Source: Macrolepiota albuminosa (lineage: Eukaryota > Basidiomycota > Agaricomycetes > Agaricales > Agaricaceae). From it: DNA of 64,000 nucleotides. The notes under the pieces were generated by a model. That model saw only the letters and a list, made by a program, of their open reading frames with translations, made no database searches and was not told the DNA's origin. Where the stretch lies: contig JAMWFC010000122.1 in the NCBI GenBank assembly GCA_027475525.1, forward strand, positions 496,001 to 560,000, given 5' to 3'. The position numbers were made by a program, and so were the translations under genes. Below are positions 54,103 through 64,000 of this stretch, in pieces; within the stretch, counting starts at the first letter, position 1, and every line of letters starts with the position of its first letter.

Positions 54103-55050
54103 ATGCATGAATGGCACCTGAGCGACTTTGACCTTGGATGGTTGCTAGGCAAAGGGAAATTCAGGCATGTATATATGATCCACACCAAGATTCCCCCCAA
54201 GTATATCCTCATACTCAAAACCCTCATCAAGTCAGAGATCACCACAAATGGTGTCAAGAAGCAGATCTGGTGGGAAATTGAGATTTAGCAGAATATAAGG
54301 CATCTGAACATCCTCCATCTCTATGGATACTTTCATGACTCCAAGCAGGTGTTTCTCATGCTTGAGTTTGCTGGTAAAGGAGAGCTCTATCAGCAGCTTA
54401 ACAAGGTCAGATAGTTTTCTGACAGACAGAGCTCATGGTGTATATATCTGATGATCAATATGTATATCAAATAATTAATATGCTCAAGTATCTATATTTG
54501 AAACATGTTGTTCACCATGACATTAAGCCAGAAAAACTTCTTCTAGGTCTCAGTAGAGAGCTGAAGATTGTGGATTTTAGATAGAATGTACATGTGTCTA
54601 GCAACTGGTAGATGACAATGTGCAGGCTAGATGCTGGACTATCTGCCTCCAGAGATGATTGAAGGGAAGGAATACAACAAAAAGGTCAATTACTAGATGC
54701 TGAATGTCCTGACATATAAATTCCTGGTTGGCTTTGTGCTGTTCAAGATATCAGGTGACTCTGCATATATGTTTATTAGTATACTTATTGTGTCAGATTG
54801 TACTGAACAGCAACTATGATTGTATCACTATATTGTCTGCATCAACTATAGAGTCTCTGATTTTGTGTTTTTTAAAGCAAAAAACTTAATTTTCAAGGTA
54901 AGCATGAGATGGCCAAGCTTCAAAGTTGATTTGACTAATGTTTTTATGGCAGCTCCTACAATATAAACTCACAAAAAAGATTATCCTTGCAGATATTTTA
55001 CGACATTCATAGATTGAGAAGCACAATCCTCAGCAGTTATCTACTCCTCT
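54103..55050 (+). pseudogene. Aurora-type serine/threonine kinase, heavily decayed
   Basis: Segments of the Aurora/Ipl1 kinase fold are readable in order. They include WHLSDFDLGWLLGKGKF (glycine loop), LKTLIKSEI (VAIK-equivalent lysine), [37 protein letters not shown], then DYLPPEMIEGKEYNKKV and finally IEKHNPQ. Catalytic HRD reads HHD and DFG reads DFR followed by a stop. Tryptophans have become TAG. These are all C/T or G/A changes. Remnant intron borders are likely, for example GT at 54406. Aurora kinases govern chromosome segregation and are normally single-copy in fungi, so an intact gene should exist elsewhere. Confidence 0.75.
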
Positions 55051-55453
55051 TGCAAAGCAATATCAGGCAATTGGATATTCTCTTATGATAGTTTTGTGAC
55101 TACATATACTTCTATTTCTTTATTTATATGCTGTGTGACTTAAGTTCTGCATTTAGACAAAGTTTATATCGTCATACACCTGACATATCTGTCATATGTC
55201 AATTGACTCTTTGTCCTTGACAATCACTATCTGTTCTTTACATACCTGATTTACTGGAGATCTAGCATGATCTATATTTTCTGAGATATTGCTTGTTATC
55301 CTAGGCTCTTATTTTCTGTCTGATCTGTAGTGATCATGTTTGTTGTGGCTCCCAAGCTGTTGAATCAGAACTATGACTTTATCTGAAATTCAATTGTAAC
55401 AGGAGTTTTTATAGAATAGGATAACAAGGAGATGAACTCTCCAAGGCTGTTCT

Positions 55454-56192
55454 TGTCACGACCCCTCCCCTCCGGGCCCACCCCGGGACACCCCTGGAAC
55501 ACCCTCCGGGACCCTCCCTCTGACCCCACAGGACACATCCCGCCATCACGACTGCCGACACCGCCATCACACGCATCAAGGACCGCCATCAGCCGCCACC
55601 AGCCCCGATCAACGATCGGATCATGCGCATCACGCATCACAACTCCCTCCGCGTCAATTGATCGCGCGCCCCACATGCACGATCCAGGTATACAGTCCCT
55701 GCCCGCTACTCAATGACCCCCAGAACCCATCCCAGACACCCCGGAACCCCGAGACCCGGTCCCGTAGTACTTATAGTGTAGTTCCCCGTTGTATTTGTTA
55801 GTCTTGATATTACACTGCTTATACTGTTTTCACTTAGTTACTTGAATTGTTGCGTGCCCTCTATTTGACTGGTACGCATTGACTGGCACGCTTGACTGGC
55901 ACGCTTGGATAATTGCGTGCTCTAAGACTGGTACGCACTTCGCGACTTTAATTTACTAACTTGGTCTTGTCTTAGAACCTCCGGTTCACGACTCGACCCC
56001 CACCGAATTCCCCAACTACTCGCCACCCAAAACCCCCGGACCAAGTCCCCTCTCCCGGGAGTACCCCTGTCCACGTCTTGAACCCCGGAGTCCTAGCCCC
56101 GGAGTTCCAGACACCCGAGTATCCGTGGGTCAAGTCCGCATTGTAAGGGCGATTGCTTTCCCGGAAAGCCCCCGACTCAGCAGAACCTGACA
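55454..56192 (+). repeat. Solo LTR of element B
   Basis: 739 bp, TGTCACGACC to CCTGACA, flanked by the 5-bp duplication GTTCT (55449-55453 and 56193-56197) with no internal element. It is still CpG- and GC-rich inside CpG-free DNA, so it inserted long after the surroundings decayed. It formed by recombination between two LTRs. Confidence 0.9.
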
Positions 56193-56197
56193 GTTCT

Positions 56198-59100
56198 CTA
56201 AAAATTTCCTCAAGCTTGTGCAGGATTTACAAGACAAGCTGCTTGTAGTTTTCAAATTCCAGGTGTGTTGTGTCTTTTGATAGATTTCAATGTCTCATCC
56301 AGTTTAGCAGAGATTTTCCTTGGTTGAATAGGCTAGAGTTAGTTGTAAACCCAAAATATCAGAGCCACAAGCTTTTCTTGGTTGAATAGGCTAGAGTTAG
56401 TTGTGGACCCAAAATATCAGGCCACAAGCAGCATTTTTATTCATCAATGTCCCCTGATATCAAAGCTGCAATCATTTAGATATTTCATTTGATATTCTCT
56501 ATACAGAACAGGATATTCATTTTGGATATGACAAGTATATGCATCACTACTAAACAGATGGTCACTCAGTATGAAGTATAGCCACTACTAAAAAACAGCA
56601 TGATGATTCCAGATGTTGATTCTGATGATGAAGAGAATGAAGAAACAGAACCTTCTGATTTTCAAATTAAATCTGCTTCAACTTTTGCATCACCTCTTCC
56701 ATTCTCATTTAAAACACACAGTTCATGGAATTCTTTTCATATCAATTATCCAGAGAAACAACTTAAGCTTTGTATGGAGATGATATAAGATTTCAGAGAG
56801 TTTTTTTGTTTGGATATTCTTGATTCTCAAGTAAGTATACTATGTAATATATATGTACTAAGTATCAATATTTGCTATAGTATTCTAATAGCCTAGTGCA
56901 GGTTGTAGAAGCTTTGTATAAAATGAGAGCTTTATCACAAGAAATCTGATGATATAACTATTGGAAAACTTGTGTAAAAAGATCTGGGCTAGCTAATATT
57001 ATCCTTTTAGTCTGTGTATCTGACACAACACTTGAATGTTCTGCATCTCATATTATAAAAAGTTTCTGAAATTACACTTAGAAAGAATCTCTTGGCCTTG
57101 TTTTTGATAAGTGGGCACCAGAGGCATTTAATGATCAATCTGATAATGTTTCATAAAAAGTTGATTTTTGATTTTATAATATATAGTATATTGCTGATTA
57201 TTTTTAGCAGTGCTACTAGGCCTACACTTCTTATAGTATTGACTTGCTGCTTCAAGGATTGAGTAATGATGGATGCATCATTTGCAATAAATCAAGACCA
57301 TCTTCTATTTTCTTCTTAATGACTCTCAGTAACTTTAATGATGCTTAAAATATATAGCTATTGTCAAGTCTTGTAAAACAAGAAATTCTGGTGAAAATTC
57401 TTATATTCACTCTTTAATCAATACTCAATACAAGCTCTAAGCATGTGACTGAGACATTAAAAAAGCTCACAAGCATTTACATGATCTGAATTCTGCCAAA
57501 TATAGGCATATTCCAGAAAAAATATATTTATGTCTAGCTCTTATTTTGAGAAAAACTCAATTTATTCAAAAAGATAATACTAGGGTGAAATATAAAGCCT
57601 TCCAACAACCATTTCCTATGTCTTTGCCTTTCAAATCAAAATCTGAACAAATTTCAAAAGCAAATAAAAATTCCTCATCTGAAATGGATATTGATGAAAC
57701 AAATACTTTATTGACTACTAAAAATTGCTAAAAGTGTAAAATTCTATCAGAAGCAGATCAGTGTGTGATAATTATGCTTGTGAAAGAAAAAAAAGACTAT
57801 ATAAAACTGAAAGAACATATTTTGACTTGTGCTTTTCTTCATGATTGCTTGTCTTCTTTTTGTATGTATAGTATTTCATTTACTTCAACTTTGCATGCTG
57901 AAATTTTATTAGACTGGGAAAAAAATTATCTCTGATCACAAATATTATTCATCTGATGAACTTTGGTCTCAGAATGATTGCACACTGCCCAGCTGTGTAT
58001 TTGCAATGCAAAAAAAATGTTGTGATTCTTTTAAATGCAAATAATCTTTCTAAAATGATAGGATTTTTTTTATAACATACTCAAGACTTACAAAGAGAAA
58101 TAAATTGGTGCAGTTCAATTTGAAGCTGCAGAAACTAAGACACTGGGTCAATTGATCTAGCATTATTATGCAGTATCACATCTGCAAACTTTAAAGCAAG
58201 GGCATATCTTTGAGGCTTAGCAATATGGACAAATGTGAGCTATTGGTTCTTGACAGCCTCAGAGTAGACATGCTGGAGATGGATATTCAGAATATCATGA
58301 AATCAATGCAGCTACAGATACTGAGATTTCTATAATGTTTGTTTATGCAGAAGTGAGATTTTAGTGACTTGTTTGTGGATACATTTTGATCTAGTTGATT
58401 TTTAGGCTGCAGACATTCTAGCAAATCTAACAAAGGTAATGCACCCCTCTCTAACTGGTAAAATTATTTCAGAAAATGAAGCAGAGGTGATTTTTGAAAT
58501 CATTTAGGATCAACTGACAGCAATTTATTTGCATGCTCAAATTATATGTTTCAGCACATTGACTATAATCAGAACATATCAATATACATGCAATATTTAA
58601 AAAAAGTTTTATTTGGATGAGTTCAATTTTGCATATACTCAGTGGAGAATGTATATTGAAACTTGTAACAATTGTCTTTAGTGAGCATTGATTATGACTA
58701 ACTTTATTATTTACTAATTTAAAAAAGGCTTTTTTATAGTAGCTATTTTTATAGTATAATCATGCCAAGACATTTCTAAATGACAAACAATCCTAGAGCA
58801 GGAGATAATCCTCTACCACTAGAAGGTTATGGAAACTATGCTGCTAGTCAAGGTATTCACAAAACAAAGAGAATATCAGATATTTTCAAGGCCAAACAGT
58901 ATCAAGTAGCTTGTTATAACTATAATTTATGCAAAAGATATTGGTCAAACTAACAATCTTATGAAATGAAGTTACAATCTTAAATGTACAATAGTTGGGA
59001 ATTTTTCAATGTCAAGCCTGGATATTGTTGTCTCAAATATATAGTTGAGGAAAACATAGTTTATTAAAAGTCATCAAGCAAAACAAATGTTAATTTAAGA

Positions 59101-60939
59101 TATTATTTGCTAATAAGAGAGCATGAATTCAAAGTAAATGTCAAGATGGCATATTAGTATGATCAAGAAAAGGAAAAGTACTAAGTTGAGCTTGAAAAGT
59201 AGCAAGCTGTTCAAAAGTAAAAGGGCAACATATGTTAGATACCTCAACATGAAAAAGATAATTTGGATAGTTGATAGTGAAGGGATTTGTAAGATCTCTA
59301 TGATCGGTATTGAACTTATTATAGTGTGCTTGAGTTTGAGCATTGTCTATGTCATCCCAATCAATGACAAATGCTGCAATATCTTCATCACTAAGAGAGT
59401 CATCAATGTAGACCCTACAATATCTATTCTAAATTATTCTATATAAATACATGTCAAGAGAGGTGTAATTCACCACATCATGAGAGTGTGGTGATTCCAA
59501 GTCTCTGCCCAGACTTCAGCACCATGGTTGATCAGATCAAGAAATAGGTAGTAGAGAAGCCAGATGTGAGCATTAACATCAACATTCAGTCTATCATGTA
59601 TTTTCAACAGCCTAAAAAAGTCCTTCTACTTTCTTCTAAAATTATGACTCACATCTACCTACAGTCATTCAATCTTAATATTATATACACTTCTGTTGTT
59701 TATATTAGCATTGAAATCATTAAAATATTTGAAAAATCAACTGACTGGCCCCAAATGTATGTTCCATGACCTTCTCCTCTGACATATTCTATCCTGGCAG
59801 CAACCTTGAAGTTTTTAGTACTATGGTCTCTCCAAGTGCAACTAGGATATCAAAATATAGCAGCAATATCTTCAAACAACTAGAGTACTGTCTTTGAGTG
59901 ATTGTTATTGCTTGCTCAAATTCCAAGGACAAATTATGAGTATTTATCTATAATTACATGAATAACAATCTTCCAGCATATCAAACCTGATGATTTATCA
60001 GACTCATTTCACTATTAAAGAAAATGTACCATACTATGTTGCCTGTTATAGTGCCAAATAGAGTTGAGCTCAGACATAAAATAAACCTGTTGTTGAATAT
60101 GTTGTGTACCAAATGTTGAGGTAGATGGTTCTATAACATAGTGATATGAATTTTCTATTCTTTAGTAGAGGACATGCTGATGACACCAACTGTGGTTGGA
60201 TATGCTAGACATTATGCAGTACAATGCTGTCTCTAGTGCCTAGCATGTGTAGTGTGTAAGAAGTCCTGACAAAGTCCTAGTGTGCTTGAGCAAATGTGAT
60301 AGGATAATGCATTAGATAATAGTGTCTTGAATGCTACCTAGCAACCTGTAAGCACCATAGCTTAGACAAAGATATTGTAAAGAGAAATAATGGCACAACA
60401 AAATGTGCCTGTAAGTTGCACTACAAACAATGAAGACAATAAAAACAATGCTAGTGCCCAACTTAGTGACAAAGTTAGGTCAAGCTAGTGCAATTTAAAT
60501 GCTGAGAGTAACTGGGTGCTCAATAAATTATGATTTGTTGTTATTTACATAGAAAGTAGCTATCTTTTATACTATGTGCTACTGTATTTTTAAAATAAGT
60601 CTATCTGTGGCACTACCAATTAGTGCCTCTCCTTATGGTTACAGCTAACAGCAGCCTGTCAACAGGCAACTGGCAGCATATGGATAATAACAACCAACAG
60701 TGTTGCAGCTTATTGGCTATGGTGACTCTAAAACTACTTAGAATTGTACAAGTCTGCTTACTTTTTAATGTAATTCCAATTGGCCAGGCCACTTTAAGGT
60801 ATATTCAGAAAATCTTTGATGGACACTATGAGCACTAATATTGGCACTAAACATTGTATTCTTTTCTGATAGGTTAAAATGTTGAGCTCGAATATATCCT
60901 GTCTCATTGCCATTAATGCTTTATATTTCTGATTGAGGT
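56198..60939. other. AT-rich, CpG-depleted DNA with unassigned remnants
   Basis: Contains an imperfect 58-bp-period direct repeat at 56319-56434 and short open stretches at 56600-56788, 57546-57731, 59138-59446 and 59566-59769. The last lies in text that looks formerly coding (IIKIFEKST). No domain was recognised. Nothing else supported. Confidence 0.4.
56319..56434. repeat. Imperfect tandem duplication, period about 58 bp
   Basis: Two copies of a segment containing GGTTGAATAGGCTAGAGTTA start about 58 bp apart, with several differences and small indels. It is unlike the 77-bp class in period and divergence, so this one is probably biological. Confidence 0.7.
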
Positions 60940-61760
60940 GCCTCAGCTACTGGCAGTGTCTAATGATACCCCTTTCAGAATTGATCAGAGTTTGATCAGA
61001 GTCACCTTCCTGCCATTGTGTTATTGTTGTGAATTCTGAGCCTTCTAAGTCTTTGAAGTCAATAGATAGTGGATGCTGAATAGCTGATAAATAGTGGTTG
61101 AAACTAGTAAATAAAAGCCTATAACAGGGTACCAAAGCTAGAGATGTCTTATGTCTAAGAAGGTTGCTTGAGTCTCCAGACTGCCAAGTGTTGGTAGGCC
61201 TATAGTGTTCCTTGATGTGCTTAGCCCATATAGAAGAAGCCTATCAATGCTCTTCAAGATGCAAAAGATATCCATTAATCATGCACCTTCTAAAAGATGG
61301 GAACTGCTCATAAATGTCAAGCATCAACTGGTCCAGTTTATTATCAGATAACTGTGAGATGTCAAAGGAGACACCTACAGAGTATACTCATTGAATTGTG
61401 CCATCTTCTTGGTGCTCCTGGATATATACTGGAAGGCCTGGCATAGAAAGGCTGAATTCAAGAAGTTGGCAGTAAATAGTTCATGCACTACATTCATAGA
61501 TATCTGCTATATACTGATGCATTGTATAGCCAGCTGAGAGGCTTGCAAAATGCTCAGATCTGATATCAATATGTAGAGGCCCAAGATTCCCATCATAGAC
61601 CAGTCCACTAAACTCAAGAGGTGGCGCATCAGAATAATTGAATGAATTTATAATGGCATCATTAAAAGCAGTTACTATGCATTCAACACTTTCATGGGCT
61701 GACTGATATTTAGACAGTGATATTGAATTAGAGTGTTATCTGTAATGTAAGTGTCTGGAC
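60940..61760 (-). pseudogene. Decayed unassigned coding remnant
   Basis: On the minus strand a long stretch reads as protein with only occasional stops. It contains FSGLVYDGNLGPLHIDIRS, then VYIQEHQEDGTIQ, and later SFNHYLSAIQHPLSIDF and FTTITQWQEGDSD. The stop positions fit C to T or G to A changes. I do not recognise the family. It could be host-derived or part of a transposon. Confidence 0.45.
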
Positions 61761-62960
61761 TCTCATGGAAAATGCATGTAAACACACCATGCAAAGTGCT
61801 GATTGAAACTCCAGACATCATTATTTCTGCTCTTCTAGCCTAGCAGCATCTCCAATTTGTATGCACAGTGCAATGTCTGTATTCTTACAAAGCTCTTGGA
61901 ATGCAATACTGAGATTATGCAGTAAAGTGGTCATTGCTAAAGTAAATAGCTATTGTGTTGAATTTATCAGTAAGTAAAGCAGAATACAGCAGCATTATTT
62001 GACAGCTGAGTAAAATTAGGGCACTATTGAGATCTGAGTATAGTCTAGGGTGTATAGCAAGTGACTAAGAAATGAAGCACTCTGCTCATATCAAAATTAC
62101 TAGTTTAAGATCATAAAAGGGCATGAAATAATATATCAAAGAAGTGAAAGCTCAAGTTGAACCATGGAAAAGTACAAGTTTGGACAGTGAAAGTGCATAT
62201 GCCAAAAATCAAAGTGTAAATAATTGTATCTGCTGAGGCTTTTCATACATTCATTAATGTTCATTAACATTGTTCTCTAACTTGTTAACTTGTCTATGTT
62301 ATTGTTGCATATAGTATCATTGACATCATTTCTAGAGCTCTAGAGGCCTAAGTGCTTAGGCTCTAACTGAATTTGAAGTTTGATTGATTTTTTCATCTCA
62401 TCTAACTCATGTGAGATTGTATACTAGCATTGCCATGTCTCAAGCCTCTCATCTCAAAATCATAAAGAATGACGCTACTTTTGTAACTGTCACTTGTATT
62501 GCAAACATAAAAAGCAGGTATCTAAAACAACGAACAATATACAATGCCTATCAAAAGCTTCTGAGAGATGCTGCAATCTCACAGTGTAATGACAGAAAAA
62601 TCACTATTATTAGTACTATACAGAGCAGCCAAAACTCGCTGAGAATTACTAACAAGACAATGCTGAAGTAGTAAGGGCTACTGAGAATATATCAGATCAA
62701 GAGGTGATGTATAGTATAGGATTTCCATCTGGAAGGCTCACAACTCATTTGTATAACTAGATGGAAATTGGCTTTAAAAGCACTCAACATCTTTGCTCAG
62801 GTTCTCTCTTGGACTTCAATTATTCTTTTCAGCTTCATTTTTATTCTCATTCTTAGTCTTATTCTGTAATTCAATCTAAGTTGCACTCTTCATCTGTTCA
62901 TTCTCAGAGTCATCTCTCTATACCATCATTCTTAGTCCTTTTCATAATCTCATTCTTGGT
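61761..62960. other. AT-rich DNA, no clear gene
   Basis: One open stretch of 95 codons (62384-62671, plus strand) lacks any recognisable motif. Pyrimidine-rich low-complexity text lies at 62790-62990. Nothing else seen. Confidence 0.4.
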
Positions 62961-62965
62961 CTCTA

Positions 62966-64000
62966 TTGTCTTTCCAATCACTTACTCCTGATTCTGGAGA
63001 TGATGTCAATAAGGACTCTGAGTCTGCCCTACTTAGTAATCTGATTGATGTCCATATTATTCAAGAATATATCCAACATCTCCAAAATATAACTCTACAA
63101 AATGATGACCTCACTAAAAATGATATTGAATTATTGCTAAATCTCCCTTAACAATCTTTTGAGTTTGATGAACTTTGTGATTATAATACTCTCCTTTCTA
63201 TCTGCCTATTTATGTTTTCACACACTGTCAAATCTTATACATTATCAAAGGAAGCTGTAGAGATTGTGCATCCTGAAGATGAAATACTTTCATATAATCA
63301 GGTCAAGAAACTTATTGTGGACATCACAGGTGTGCAACCAATTGTAAAGCACATGTGCCCAAATAGCTGATAACACATGTCTTCATTGCAATAAGCCATG
63401 CTATAACACAAATTATCAACTACAATAAACATTTGATACTATTCCAATCTTTTCTTCAATTCAAGCACTTATGCATCATTCAAAGATGGCTGCTGAAATA
63501 TGCTATTTTTATCAGCAAATTCATCATCTTTTGAATCAGCTTAAGCTTGGCAATAACATTCTCTTTGAAGCTGTAGCAAATAAAGAAATTGCAAAATATG
63601 ATATTATGTTAATGCTTTCATTTGATGGTTGCCAAATCTATCATAATAAGGCTTCAGACTGCTGTGTCTATATTTGGATATTTGTAAACCTAGCTCCTAG
63701 CTTGCAGTACAAGAGAAAATTTGTTTACTTAGGGGAAATTCTTCCTAGTTTCAACAAGATTAAAGATGCACAGTTATATTTTTATATTGTGCTTCATCCA
63801 ATTGCTGCTATTAATCATTATAAAGGTCTATTTATTTGAAATGCTAGTACAAACTCTTTTTATCAATCAAAGCTTTATATTATCCTTGCAACTGCTGATA
63901 GTCCTGAGATGGTATATCTGAATGGACTTGTTGGTCATTTAGGCAAAATAGGATGTTGTTTATAGTGTAGACTTATTGGGCAGAAAAAACTTGGTTCTTC
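62966..64000 (+). pseudogene. Plavaka/Tnp2-type (CACTA-like) DNA transposase, decayed, running off the window
   Basis: Interrupted segments in order: LTPDSGDDV, then DITGVQPIVKHMCPNS, TCLHCNKPCY (zinc-binding part), and MLSFDGCQIYHNKASDC in the catalytic region. YIWIFVNLAPSLQYK, GEILPSFNKIKDAQLYF and ATADSPEMVYLNGLVGH (about 63890) follow. The arrangement and spacing follow basidiomycete Plavaka transposases, with C/T and G/A changes and several stops. The longest open piece is 63471-63839. The C terminus lies beyond the window. Confidence 0.7.

Overview
The window looks like a repeat-rich chromosomal segment of a filamentous basidiomycete, most likely an agaricomycete. The reasons are a FunK1-type fungal kinase gene with introns of about 50 bp, three different fungal Ty3/gypsy LTR retrotransposons, a Plavaka/CACTA-like transposase remnant, and decay concentrated at CpG. 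No bacterial genes, rRNA, CRISPR array or convincing tRNA gene was seen.

Layout. 1-1690 is AT-rich DNA with no CpG that I could find. 1785-2720 is the 3' part of a FunK1 kinase pseudogene (copy A, minus strand). Element A copy 1 (2725-24573, TSD CTAT) is inserted in it. Element A has gag, protease and RT/RNase H/integrase in three successive -1 frames, plus a spliced gene on the opposite strand before the 3' LTR. That 3' LTR is itself split by element B (12618-23819, TSD ATGGC), a GC-rich chromodomain gypsy element whose coding frame is broken by TGA codons and 77-bp duplications. FunK1 copy A resumes at 24578 and ends near 25284 against a truncated, decayed gypsy element C (25285-33690). Element A copy 2 (33696-43799, minus orientation, TSD ATAG) sits directly at the end of element C. 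43804-45480 is ordinary-composition DNA without a clear gene. 45771-47992 is an apparently intact four-exon FunK1 gene (copy B). From about 48300 to the end the sequence is again AT-rich and CpG-poor. It holds a decayed Aurora-kinase-like gene (54103-55050), a solo LTR of element B (55454-56192, TSD GTTCT), unassigned remnants, and a Plavaka/Tnp2-like transposase remnant at the right edge.

Main results. (1) Element A carries an antisense six-exon gene between pol and the 3' LTR. Both copies keep it open, with identical intron positions and phases, although the introns themselves are unalignable. (2) Element B has an unrelated antisense spliced gene at the same place, encoding a Zn2Cys6-like cysteine cluster plus a coiled coil. 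(3) The two element A copies are nearly identical in gag-pol but deeply diverged in LTRs, leader and antisense gene, which points to recombination between subfamilies. (4) Eleven tandem duplications all have a period of exactly 77 bp. This looks like an assembly k-mer signature and not biology, and removing them restores LTR lengths and reading frames.

All identifications come from reading motifs by eye; no database search or computation was run.
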